Positions 48,401 to 58,524 of a stretch of 64,000 bases of DNA are shown one piece after another. The notes under the pieces are model-generated. The model was given only the letters and a program-made list of their open reading frames with translations. It did no database searches and was not told where the DNA came from. Position numbers and translations under genes: made by a program. Each line of letters starts with the position of its first letter. The first letter of the stretch is position 1. The stretch covers positions 10,117,624 through 10,181,623 of the forward strand of contig CM036242.1 in NCBI GenBank assembly GCA_020698575.1, in the 5' to 3' direction. The DNA is from Bostrychus sinensis (taxonomy: Eukaryota; Chordata; Actinopteri; Gobiiformes; Eleotridae).

Positions 48401-51400
48401 AATTCAAGTGTAAACAAAATGTTTGGCAATTAAGTATCATTCTTGAGTATTTTTCAGCAAAGTTACTAAATGTTGCTTTTTATGCTCAGCAATACATTTC
48501 CTTAACACTAAAATACCCCCGTAATTCATGTCTTAGAAAATTCCTGCACTGTTTTGCATGCTCACCTCTATTCTGCTAATTTAATTCTGCATGCTCTGCT
48601 TTCACCTATAGCTGCTGTACTAGTCATGCTCGCAGTATTGCTGGAAGATTCTTTCAAATAGATTGTCAACAAGTATTTTGCACAAATGGGTAACTTATTC
48701 TCCACTGTAGGCAGTCAGCACACAACCAGTTTGGAGAAGCAGTCTCACTAGTTTTGTGTGACATACAAAATTTTATTAGGGCCACTGAAACAACTAGCAA
48801 GTCTTTTAAAACTTAACAAATATTATCATTATATGGCAGAAAAGGTATTTTGCATTATTGTCTTTCATAACATATTAAAAATGGCCTCTATTGACGCCAT
48901 ATTGAAGTAGTTTTTGCACACCTTTGCATTAGTATTTTACATTTTATAACTTAAAATGTATATGTGTGGAAAACTTATTTTGGGGAGCAGAGCTGATACT
49001 TTGATTTTGCTTGGATGTGGTGTTTGTCGCCCCCTGCTGTCAACAGTGGGGACTGAACAGAGCATAAAAATCTAACCTAATTAGTATGGCTTCATAGTGA
49101 CAGCGATTTAATCACTGAAATGATCAGAACAAGTCCGGTGACGATGTTTGGGCTTTAGAGACGCACAGAAGTACTTCATGGTTTCACGCGTCTATGTAGA
49201 GCAGCACCTCTTGAAAAGGGGACTGGCCTCAGCATACTCACACACGCATGAATGAAACAAAATGCTACTCCAGGTTTGTTTTTGAGGTGAAAACAACATT
49301 TAGCATAATTAAAAGCTCAAAATGTATTTAGCATAATTGGAGACTTTTCAGTTAGTTTAGCTTGGTTTAGTTTGTGTAGTTGCATGGTTGCACCTGTCTA
49401 CTACTCCAAACTGTGAGTGTCCTGACAACAAAGAGAGAATAAATTAGCTAAGTAGTATTAGCTAAGAGTATTTCATAGCCCCACATTTGCAAAGAATTGT
49501 ACTATCCCTTTTTATAAGTCAAAATGTAATTGTCTGGTATTCATTCAAACTGACTAGATCTCCAGCAATGCGGCTTGCATTTTCTAATCAGCCTTTTTAC
49601 TAATCTTATCACACTCCTAATGAGTCACTTGTTGGCGAATAATCTCTTGGTCTCTTCTTTGCACTTGAATCAGATGATACCAGTTCATCCCACTCACAGG
49701 CGCTCTCACTCTTGCGGTGGGGAGAAGTGGGTCGACCACAAGCCGACCACAAATCTGGAGCTAGACACTGTCATGCAGCCAATCATAGCCAATGCGATCA
49801 CGGTGTCGAGCCCCAACGAGAAAGCTCTGTCCAAATGTCACAAGTACATGCTTAGACACCAAGAGCTTGCCTCGGACGGTGAGATCGAAACCAAGTTGAT
49901 CAAGGTAAAATCACCTAACCACCTGCTGCATAATTAACATGGTTGATCTAATTTCTGCTGAGGCTTATTAGCTAGACTTTTCTGACACTTCAGAATTATA
50001 TTCATAATTTCAGGTGTTCTGTGTTGTATTTGTGTCATTAGGGTGATGTTTTCAAAACCAGGGGAGGAGGACAAGCTGTGCAGTTTACAGACATTGAAAC
50101 ACTAAGGCAAGAGTGCCCAACAGCACCAAGGTAAAGTGGTTGTGCAGAAGTTTTAGTCTATTCATTTAAAGGGAGAACTATTTATTTTAATCTTTTTGAA
50201 ATAAATGTGGACACCTTTGCATTTGCATTTCACATTTTATAACTAAAAATGCTGTTGAGTTGTTACTCTCTCTACTGAAAAAGCTGAGATCTCTTCCCCT
50301 GCTGGCCACGCCCACTTCACTCTGTCAGCCCAAACCGGTGCTGTAAACACCGGAAAGTAGTAGCAAGTTACGATAGAAAAATTACAGTGCTAAACCTTCC
50401 TCTGACTAAAGCACTGTACAGACAGTGCTGCCTCACTTCTGAGACAATCTCTGTACAAGGTTTGGCATCAGGCAAAGAAATATTTGATCTGAAATCCTGA
50501 TCTATATATCCTGAACCATTGATTTAAAGTCATCAACCAACTTTAAACTCTAACAGCATTTGCTAATAAACATCAGCTTTGTTTTCTAAAAAAAAAAAAA
50601 AAAAAAAAATTTTTTCTCAACTACAAACTGTATTAGACCACTAACACCAAAAGCTAAAGTATTATTTTGTAGAATGCTTATTTGAGTGGATCCATACCAC
50701 TTTTCACAATGGAAACTGACCTATATTCAGCTTACCTATGAGCAGGAAACAAGTAATGTTTGATTTTTATTAACAAGCTTCATGATTGCCATTACTGCAG
50801 TTAGATCAGATTATGATGACACAGAAGTTTTGTATAAAATCTGAGATGTTTGTGTATAAAAGTTTGCTGTGTTCTTGTTCCAGTCGGAAGAGGCGATCTG
50901 GGTCGGAGGAATCCGTTCAAATGGACGATAGAGAAAATAGGGTAAGAAGAATTAGACAAATTCACATCTCAGTTCAGTCTAATATCTGATTAAATATTGG
51001 ACATTGTGTCTGTTGATATCTAAACATTTCTCCATTTCGACAGCCACCAGTGACGAGTTCAGGCCCTGCACATCAAAAGTAAGAATATGGTTTTGCAAAT
51101 TAATTTCCATCTGAGGTGGAAGAAGCACTCAAAATGTGTACTTCAATAAAAGTACAGTCAGTTAATTGGCTATAAAGATAAAAGAACCTCATTGCATGTT
51201 ACTTGCAAAAAATAACCAAAAAGCATGTTTTAGAGAAAGTGATTGCGTACATTAAAAAAAAAAAAAGGAACTGAGTTACACTCTACTTCTGATTACCATA
51301 ATACAGTTGCAAGAAAAAGTATGTGAACACCTTAGAATTACATGGAATTTCTGCCTGATTAGGTCATAAAAATATGATCTGATCTTCATCTAAGTCACAA

Positions 51401-53561
51401 CAACAGACAAACAGTCTGCTTAAACTAATGCTGCAAAAAAATTACATGTTTTCATTGAACATTTATGTAAACATTCACAATGCAGGATTGAAAAAGTATG
51501 TGAACCCCTAGGCTAATGACCTCTTCAAGAGCTAATTGGAGTTGGGTCTCAGCCAACCTGGAGTCCAATCAGTGTGAGAAGATTGTAGGTGTGGGTTAAA
51601 ATGGCCCTGGCCAATAAAAAACACCCCCCCCAGTTTTGAGTTTGCCTTCTGAAGAAGCATTACTTGATATGAACCATGCCTCACACAAAAGAGCTCTGTT
51701 AGAATATTGATTTGCATAAAGCTGGAAAGGATTACAAAAGCATCTGTGACTGTCTTGATGTTCATGAGTCCATGATATGACAGATAAAATAGAGAAGGTT
51801 CAGCACTGCTGCTACTCTCCCTAGGAGTGGCCGTCCTGTAAAGATGACTGCAAGAGCACAGCACAGAATGCTCAAAGAGGTGAAGAAGAATCCTAGAGTG
51901 TCAGCTAAAGACTTACAGAAATCTCTGGCACAAGCTAACATCTTTGTTGACAAATCTACAATGCAATACATTAAACATGAATGGACTTCATGGGTGGACA
52001 CCACAGAGGAAAACACTGCTGTCTAAAAAAAAAAATATTGCTGCATGTTTGAAGTTTGCACAAGAGCACCTGGATGTTCCACAGCACTACTGGCAAAATA
52101 TTCTGTGGACAGATGAAACCAAAGTTGAGTTGTTTGGAAGAAACACACAATGCTATGTGTGGAGAAAAAAAGGCACAGCACCAACCTCAAAATCCCATCC
52201 CCACTGTGAAGATGGTGGAGGGAGCATCATGGTTTGGGGCTGCTTTGCTGCCTCAGGGCCTGGACAACTTGCTATAATCTACAGCAAAATTATTTCCCAA
52301 GTTTATCCAAAAATTTTGCAGGAAAACTTAACAGAGGATGGGCGATGCAACAGGACACTGAATCAAAACATAGAAGCAAATCAACAACAGAATGGCTTCA
52401 ACAGAAGAAAATACGCCTTCTGGAGTGGCCCATCCCAACACGATTTAGATGCTGTTGCATGACCTCAAAAGAGTGATTCACACGTCCCAAGAATATTGCT
52501 GAACTTAACAGTTTTGTAAAGAGGAATGGTCCAAAATTCCTCCTGAGCTTTGTGCAAGTCTGATCTTCACTACAGAAAACATTTGGTTGAGGTTATTGCT
52601 GCCAAAGAAAGGTCGACCAGTTATTAAATCCAAAGGTTCACATACTTTTTCAATCTTACACTGTGAATGTTTACAATAAACGTTCAATAAAAACATGAAA
52701 ACATATTTTTTTGCAGCATTAGTTTAAGCAGACTGTCTTTGTTGTGACTTGGATGAAGATCAGATCACATTTTATGATGAAATCATGCAAAAATCCAAGT
52801 ACCGTATTTTCTGCACTATAAGGCGCATCGGATTATAAGGCGCACCTTCAATGAATGGCCTATTTTAAAACTGTTTTCATATATAGGACGCACCGCATTA
52901 TAAGGCGCATCCACTAGATGGCGCTGCGCTAAAGGGAATGTCAATAAAACAGTCAGATAAGTCAGTCAGTCAAACTTTATTAATAGAATACAAACCAGCG
53001 TTCTTACAACTCCGTTCACTCCCAAAACAAGTTAGTGCATTCACAATACGGTAGCGTACATACAGGTAGCTCTTATTTGCACCGCCCTCATTGAAAACAA
53101 TGTATTTCCAACTCCATTTGTCACAGTTCAAAGCTACATGAACAGCGTTCGAGCGCTCAGTTTTCTGTCCCCTCAATGTCGCAACTCTTCTACTGAGATG
53201 GAGCAAAGGCCGCGCCTCCTTGTTCTTTTGCGGCAGGATCCATAAACACGCCTATGGCACACATGAACAGCTGGGACTGGAATTCCTCTTTACCGTTTTT
53301 ACCATTGTCACTTCGGCGACGCCCCCTGAATACGGTAGCCATAATTAACCAACATTGAGCCATATATAAGGCGCATCGGATTATAAGGCGCACTTTCAGT
53401 TTTTGAGAAAATTAAAGGCTTTTAGGTGCGCCTTATAGTGCGGAAAATACGGTAATTCCAAAGGGTTCACATACTTTTTCTTGCAGCTGTATATTCTGTA
53501 GTTATCAACAATTTTAATACAAAACGGTATTCTGTTTTCTTTCAGGCGGAGAAAGCCCTGA
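39457..53561 (+). CDS. kif23: kif23, kinesin-6 MKLP1/CHO1 (centralspindlin motor)
   Basis: Exons: 39457-39470, 40152-40218, 40727-40855, 41011-41116, 41647-41783, 41873-41988, 42084-42254, optional 43974-44015, 44385-44497, 44723-44844, 44922-45024, 45101-45180, 45269-45388, 45471-45630, 45723-45887, 46136-46302, 46402-46575, 47478-47670, optional 47858-48173, 49684-49904, 50042-50130, 50884-50941, 51044-51078, 53546-53561. Phases agree throughout. Without the optional exons they give 851 residues (human MKLP1 856). The product is a plus-end kinesin that, with RACGAP1, forms centralspindlin and organises the midzone and midbody in cytokinesis. Visible (numbering without cassettes): P-loop GVTGSGKT (112-119), switch I NRESSRSHS (297-305), switch II VDLAGSE (338-344), coiled coil about 535-690, and HRRSHS, matching the human RRSRS Aurora B/14-3-3 site. 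The C-terminus KRRKP-stop is like human. Orthology is secure. Confidence 0.96.
39795..40028 (+). repeat. 234-bp direct repeat, unit 1 (kif23 intron 1)
   Basis: Matches 41257-41490 over 234 bases with about four mismatches and no gap, from 'tctctgtttttgactaac' to 'gtgaaatgtaaagtga'. It contains no coding exon and no recognisable transposon ends. Confidence 0.9.
40441..40590 (+). repeat. dispersed fish repeat ('gatgcccttcctga' family, opposite orientation)
   Basis: 'cctggcaagacgctacaccc', 'gtgacaggaaggttatccag' and 'tgctgcggcgaccatgaact' are the fixed phrases of this family. Lies in kif23 intron 2. Confidence 0.55.
41257..41490 (+). repeat. 234-bp direct repeat, unit 2 (kif23 intron 4)
   Basis: Second copy of the block at 39795-40028, same orientation, about 1.46 kb downstream. 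The intervening DNA holds exons 2-4. Confidence 0.9.
42975..43830 (-). mobile_element. L2-like LINE, 5'-truncated, with 3' UTR
   Basis: On the - strand, two adjoining frames encode the RT C-terminal region. The first has HAFITTHFDYCNRLYTGLSK (43526-43780). The second has KLRGDRAFSVAAPKLWNKL and LHLRQADSLPVF (43138-43509), with one frame break between them. The following - strand sequence down to about 42975 is a typical fish L2 3' UTR ending ('agagcactttataacaac' on +). It lies in kif23 intron 7, just upstream of the 42-nt cassette exon. Confidence 0.8.
43974..44015 (+). CDS. kif23: kif23 optional 42-nt cassette exon
   Basis: A pyrimidine-rich acceptor (cttgtgtttgtcag) and a good donor (ttcat|gtatgt) bracket 42 bases. 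Entry and exit phases are both 2, so inclusion or skipping preserves the frame. Inclusion adds 14 residues, WLDGGTPVRNKEF plus one split codon, between PIRPK and PPQSKLL in the kinesin motor region. Skipping gives PKPPQSKLL exactly as in the human protein I remember. I cannot say from sequence in which tissue it is used. Confidence 0.6.
46779..47075 (+). mobile_element. tRNA-derived SINE-like element
   Basis: Starts with an A-box-like 'tggctcaggtggtagagtgg', followed at tRNA-like spacing by a B-box-like 'cccagttcatgtcc'. Then come 'ggcaagacacttcacccacc' and the tail 'taaagtgctttgggaagcgc'. This is the standard architecture of teleost SINEs. It lies in kif23 intron 17, same strand as the gene. 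Confidence 0.65.
47858..48173 (+). CDS. kif23: kif23 CHO1-type optional exon (F-actin-binding insert), frame disturbed
   Basis: In mammals one large exon distinguishes CHO1 from MKLP1 and confers actin binding (104 residues in human). Here 'ttacttttcag' precedes 316 bases ending at agg|gtcagt. The downstream frame encodes SVASCISQWERR, matching human SVASCISEW, and then SVGRRRGQRW. The frame entered from exon 18 (phase 1) reads RQQPDTFSPKPNQN and hits a stop at 47898-47900, one base out of register. Either one extra base lies in the stretch near 'ccaaaacta' (316 = 315 + 1), or an internal acceptor (gaacag|ttc, exon from 47907, 267 nt, in frame) is used. Skipping this exon leaves MKLP1 intact. 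Confidence 0.65.
48885..49285 (+). repeat. dispersed ~400-bp repeat, copy 4
   Basis: Contains 'acctttgcattagtatttta', 'ttgtcgccccctgctg', 'catagtgacagcgatttaat' and 'aatgctactccaggtttgtt', in the same order as 8340-8770. A shorter relative follows at 50190-50330. Lies in the intron after the CHO1 exon. Confidence 0.6.
50588..50609 (+). repeat. poly-A run
   Basis: About 21 A followed by a T run, inside a kif23 intron; possibly the tail of a decayed retroposon. Confidence 0.8.
51776..52480 (+). pseudogene. Tc1 transposase relic
   Basis: Pieces in alternating frames follow Tc1 transposase order. VKKNPRVSAKDLQKSLA belongs to the helix-turn-helix region. ILWTDETKVELFG carries the first catalytic Asp and GGSIMVWGCFAASG follows it. 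WAMQQDTESKHRSKSTTEWL corresponds to the 'QQDNDPKHTS' box with the second Asp. At least two frameshifts and stops separate them, so it is inactive. Confidence 0.85.
52802..53452 (-). mobile_element. TA-flanked non-autonomous DNA element, copy 2 (nested)
   Basis: Near-identical reverse-complement relative of 14731-15382, with CCGTATTTTC...GGAAAATACGG ends and TA on both sides. It is inserted into the right end of the Tc1-like element, splitting its terminal repeat between 'aaatccaag' and 'attccaaagggttcac'. The shared open frame appears here on the - strand at 52970-53206 (78 codons). Confidence 0.8.
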
Positions 53562-54195
53562 ATTGCTGCTGCTGACCTCACACAGTTGTATCTTGTAGAA
53601 CTTTTCCGTCTCAAATGCCCAGGAGATGTGCTGGAGAGCAGTAAAGGCATTGTAATATAAACTATGCATTTTTAACGCCAGGGCATTTGTCATTAAGGCA
53701 TTACTGTGCAATTATAAATCACTTCTTTACAAGATTTTGCTTGCAAAGAAGACCTGAATTGAGTGTATTCTGTTAAATTACTGCACATTTTCTTTTTGCA
53801 TATTAGTAGTAGTCATTATGTCTTTTATACCATCTTTTAAAAACATTTTGTTCCCACCCAAAGATTATATTTGATGCTTTAGAAATGTAGTGAAATGTAA
53901 ATTTAAAAAAAAAAAAAAGGCTTTTGTATTCATTTTATGGACTCTTTACAAGAACGACAAAAAAGACAGTAAATTGTTTGGCCCAGCTTCATGCTAGCTT
54001 CATGCTAACTGTAAATATTAGCCTGTTGAGTAGATAGTCATGGAGCTGTCTGCAATTAAGTACTATACTTTTTACGTATGTATATTCAACAACTGTGTAG
54101 CGCCCTGCTCTTTTTGATAAGATTAAATTTATTGAAACAAAATGTCAATGATGTGTCTGGGCTATTGACATTACAAGTCATTTAAATGGGTCTAA

Positions 54196-54201
54196 AATAA
54201 A
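54196..54201 (+). other. kif23: candidate kif23 polyadenylation signal
   Basis: First AATAAA after the kif23 stop codon, giving a 3' UTR of about 0.65 kb. Another AATAAA lies at 54467-54472. The intervening sequence contains a 14-base A run but no recognisable repeat, as expected for a 3' UTR. Confidence 0.45.
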
Positions 54202-55978
54202 GCCTGTAGCTCAGTGATGTTCGATGGCCTCCGTGCTGCAACTGAAGGTCACTCCAGGACGTTCCGGGATCTTTTTGTGTTCTTGAAAAATCTTAAATTG
54301 ATAAATCTTTAAAATCTTTGGGAGTTGAATTTTTCTGTTTGCAACTGTATTTCATAGTAAGTTCATTCACTGATGTTTTTCCATCAAGTTTTATCGTACA
54401 ATAGCATCAGTGGGATGCAAATTTGCTCCTTTTTAACCAAACTAGGACACCCAAGTCACGGGTTGCAATAAAGCTATTGCTTGTCATAAATCAAAATCCT
54501 AGTATAGTTCCATATACAAACAGTTATAAATACAGATCTTAATATAATTTCCTGACAAATGGTAGTTCACTCTATGAACAGCAGGTGGAGCCTAATACTA
54601 ATACTATATCTTTATTTCCTAGGCAGTTTTTAGAAAGAAAAGTATGAGGACAACTGAGACTTATTAAAATAGCCTCTCGAGCACGTACATCCATCTCTGA
54701 AGTATTCTGTCAGGTTTCAAAGCCTTATTTGATAAGAGCCACTCTCCAAAATATGCAAAAAACAATTGGAAGCTGATTTCGTTGTTCCTTTAGAAATGTG
54801 CTGTTCACATCTCTGTGGTTAATAGAACGCTAAAACGTAACGCTTACATCTGTCCAGGTGTCGAAACCAGTCATGACCTAACAGCGGGTCTCAGGGACAC
54901 TGAATATAGTTTTAATGTTCAGATTATTTGCTGGCGAGTTTAAAATACATATAATTGTTATTGTAACTAATTAAATTTAGAACAATAACTGGTTTTGTAT
55001 GATGTGAGTCATAAAAATAAAGTTCCACAATCTGACCCATTATAAACAGTGATCTCAAAAGCACACTAGAATCCATTTATGATTGAAATGTGAGAAACGG
55101 CCAGTGCATTGTCTAAGGTTTCCTGTGTAAATATTGACTGTTCCTTCTTGTTTAACTGTAGCTGCAAACAGGTCATGAGCTCAGTGCTTCAGTAAATGTC
55201 TCATTTAGCTCAAACAGCAGCTAATGCCTGTTTAAATAGAGCTGCTTTTAAACTCTGCACTTCCTGTTTGCGCTGGCTGTTGACACTGCCCACCTCCAGT
55301 TTATGAATCAACCTTTTGTTTATTTAGTTTTTCTGAAACGCATTTGTCAAAACCCCAAACACAATTTCTAATATTCCAGCAAACTTAGCAAAACATCTGA
55401 CTTTTCTAACCATTGTTAGATTGGTTTATGGTGGCACACTCTCGTCCTTTATACACTACAGGCAGTTTTAAGCAAAAAACTTTACTATAATTGATGCTGC
55501 TTAAAGTTGTGGTCAGCTGCATATGCGCTCGTACGGGTTTGAAAACACAATGCAGTTTTAGAATCAAACAATGTAAAGTTGGCCATTATGTAAAATATAT
55601 TTTAATTGTACCATTGTTATAAGAAAAACTAATATTTGATTTAAACATGTTCACCTCATCCTGGGACACATGGGTAATTTTTATGAAATATGAAAAATAG
55701 ATGCTGCTCATAGCACCTGTAACCTTTTGTATGTAAAAGAAACTCAACCACTAAGATACCTCTCTTGATCAAAAAAATGTGTTCTACAGAGGGAAAAAGG
55801 CCCTTGTGTGACAGCCCCCTGCTATAGTTCAATCTGAATTTAACCCCAAAATTCATACTCATAACTTTGATTTGTACACAGAGCTTTAGAATCACACCTA
55901 TAGTTCCTGCCCCAGAGCACACTAAGCAAATGTTATTTTAATACTTTCTGTTTAAATGCAAAGATGTTTACATGTCTA

Positions 55979-56290
55979 AGGTAAGGTATACTTTATTGTC
56001 CCCTTAGGGAAATTTGTCCTCTGCATTTGACCCGTCCTGGGGCAACCTGTCAGGAGCACTGGCCGACCACAGTGCAGCGCCGGGGACCCTTCACCAGATC
56101 TTTAGCCAGGATCCTGGTCAGGAATACCTTGCTGGAGACTATTGTGCATGTTTTAGGTTGATGGGAAATTGAAGCACCCAGAGAAAACCCACCCACCCAG
56201 ACATGGAGAAAACATGCAATTTCCACATAGAAAGGCCCCACACGGTCCCTGGAATCAAACCCGAGACCAAAAAACGGGTGAGATTCAGAG
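55979..56290 (+). repeat. fish retroposon-like repeat
   Basis: 'aaggtatactttattgtccc', 'gggaaatttgtcctctgcat' and 'gagaaaacatgcaatttcca' are the standard phrases. It is a fuller version of the fragment at 2883-2965. A reverse fragment continues near 56595-56670 ('ttgccaccttgcc'). Confidence 0.5.
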
Positions 56291-57308
56291 TATTAAGTCT
56301 TCAGTATATTTAAGCAGGTTAAATATTTCATGTTCATTTGATGAAACTACATACGTTTACTATCCTTTTCTAAAATGTCCCTTAAATGCTCTAAGGCGTG
56401 TTACTGCCGTTCATACAACAGCTCAGATCTTTTCTTACCAAGACCAAAATGCTTTGCTTTGCAGCACTCACCGTTGCAAATTACTTGGCATAGCTGTGTT
56501 TACAACTCAACTTTCTGTTAATGGAATAGGTCTTAATTTTCTTAAACAATGGACTTAAAAGGTCTTAAAAAAAACCCAAAGTCTTAAATTCAACTTGATA
56601 AACTTTGGAGAAAACCTGCTTCTTGCTGTGAGGTGAGAGTGCTAACCTCTTTGCCACCTTGCCTTGGACATTTTTTACAACTACAACACAAAAGGAAGTA
56701 CAGTATAAGCTCACTGAGATCATGAGCCTGCTTATGTAAATATTTGTAGATGAAGATCAAATGACAGCTTTTGAAAACATACAGCGCACATTTAGCTTCT
56801 GCAGAACCTGACAATGGTGCGTTTGGAAAGTTTTGTCGGGTGAGTTCATTGTCAACATGTGTTTTAAGTTTAAACTTAGTTGTTAACTTTCTGTGCTGTC
56901 TGACTTTCACCTTCTCGTTTTGGATCATGTGTGTGCCAATGTCATTTTGGACTTTTTCAGTTGCGTTGGAGGTGGGGCTTGTTGCGCAGGTGAAGCTAAA
57001 ACATCCTCCACAGGTGATTCCACTGTTTGCACACGGCTGAGCGCTGCGCCGCTAAAAGCCTCTCACGCCCTGTTCACACACTCAGACAGAACCACACTGA
57101 AGCATGCGTGCCCAGTTTAAACACACACATTAATAATCCCCCATAATGCACGTCTTTGTCCAGTGTTTTCACAGATTCAACCGTGACCTGCCAGTGTAAG
57201 CGAGCTGCACAAACACACCTCTGCACAGGCAAACAAATTCTCTGTCACCGCCGGACCGCTCCCTGCTCTGTGACGAGGTAAAGAAAGCAGCAAAGATGGG
57301 AATATTAG

Positions 57309-57322
57309 GTTGCCATGGTTAC
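57309..57322 (+). promoter_or_regulatory. RFX X-box-like site
   Basis: GTTGCCATGGTTAC differs at one position from the palindromic X-box GTTGCCATGGYAAC bound by RFX factors. The preceding 150 bases are GC-richer than their surroundings. No adjoining gene is visible, so the role is unknown. Confidence 0.35.
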
Positions 57323-57964
57323 AGAGATAAATAAACTCAAGGTAAACGTGTGTAAGCTTTAAAAAATAATTACATTGTTGTACGGAAGAGGATAAGAGCC
57401 ATTAAGTAAGAATCAGAATAAGGGCAGGATTCTGGGAAAATACTTATTTCTGAGGAAAGAAAATGTAAAAACTAAAAAATAAATAATTTTGAATTCTCAG
57501 AATACTGCCAGAATTCAGAGAAACAAAATCTAAATCCTGAGAATAAGAGTCAGAATTCAGAGATTTCACATTTTACAGGTCTGCAAGTGATGCAGGCAAA
57601 TACTCTACAGAAGAATCTGCTGCTAAAGTATCAACATGCAGTTGTTTTGGTTTGATTTATGGTTAATATCTCTGCAGTGTGTGGGCCAGGGCTCTCCAAC
57701 CTGCAGCTCTCAGCCACTTTCCAAGCAGCTCCCCAAAGGCTTTATGATTCCTACTTAAACTTGTTTTGTCAAATTTTATTTATCACTTGGCAAACCAACT
57801 TGTGAATGTACTCAATCAAATTTAAATGTGCACGGCCACTTTTTGCACAAAAGTATTAGGCTATTTTTCGCCAGTTAGTTGTCAGTCAAACAGCTGCTTG
57901 ATGAGTCAGTAGTGACATGAGCTCGGCTTCAGTATTTTCAGATTAGCCGACTAGAGTTTGCTTT

Positions 57965-58524
57965 CAGAAGTGTAATAAGTGTGTGTCAGTCTCTGCACAC
58001 AGACAAAATCCACATGCAGTGAAGTAAATATTTCTTGTTTTAATTTAAAACATAAGTTGTGAACATTTTGTAAACATTCAGGTAAATGTTAAATGAAAAC
58101 AAAATACACTTTTCTTTGGACAAAAAAGTGACAAGGAAGAGCGCTTCCTGGAGTATTCTGAAGGCTGTAACGCCGAAAACGCGTTGGGGCTTTTTTAGTC
58201 TATTGTGACATGCCCTAAGTAATAAAGGCTTTTTAACTTTATGAGAGAGTGCCTTGGGTATTTTGTTGTTTTTTGCATTGCCTGTCCCTTCCCAAAGAGC
58301 ACCTCATTTTTTGCTACTCTTTTCCTACTTTTTGGAGGTCCAGGAAGCGCTCTTCCTTGTCACTTTTTTGTCCAAAGAAAAGTGTATTTTGTTTTCATTT
58401 AACATTTACCTGAATGTTTACAAAATGTTCACAACTCATGTTTTAAATTAAAACAATATTTTCTTCACTGCATGTGGAATTTGTGTCTGTGTGCAGAGAC
58501 TGACACACACTTATTACACTTCTG
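57965..58524. repeat. large palindrome: 187/185-bp arms around a 188-bp loop
   Basis: Left arm 57965-58151 ('agaagtgtaataagtgtgtg' to 'aagagcgcttcctgg') and right arm 58340-58524 ('ccaggaagcgctcttcc' to 'cacttattacacttct') are nearly perfect reverse complements. The loop holds the hammerhead-like core at 58158-58183 and 'aataaaggctttttaact'. The sequence style ('acgccgaaaacgcgttgg') suggests a Penelope-like or related retroelement end. The inverted duplication itself is certain, the class is inference. Confidence 0.75.
58158..58183 (+). other. degenerate hammerhead-ribozyme-like core
   Basis: CTGA-AGGC-tgtaac-GCC-GAAAA-CGCG resembles the hammerhead core CUGAUGA / stem II / GAAA / stem III. 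AGGC...GCC(G) would form stem II. Three bases of CUGAUGA are missing and one A is added after GAAA, so cleavage activity is unlikely. Hammerhead motifs are known in Penelope-like elements of fish and amphibians. Confidence 0.35.

Larger units (their letters stand above)
51304..53489 (+). mobile_element. Tc1-like transposon with nested second element
   Basis: Ends CAGTTGCAAGAAAAAGTATG and (reverse) CAGCTGCAAGAAAAAGTATG are inverted repeats flanked by TA. Inner copies of 'aaaaagtatgtgaacc' near 51490 and 'ggttcacatactttttcaat' near 52635 form the double (IR/DR) repeat arrangement of fish Tc1 elements. Removing the nested insertion at 52802-53452 leaves about 1.5 kb, the usual full length. It fills most of the last kif23 intron. 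Confidence 0.88.
54500..57960. other. intergenic DNA downstream of kif23, no gene seen
   Basis: No coding exon with splice sites or domain similarity is visible. It holds fragments of the repeat family of 26700 (55490-55690), a retroposon piece (55979-56280), and the unique-looking, GC-richer segment 57000-57330 that includes the RFX-like site. Confidence 0.5.

Noticed and set aside
51944..52462. 172-codon ORF as an intact gene
   Set aside because: It is one frame of a broken Tc1 transposase; other conserved blocks lie in different frames.
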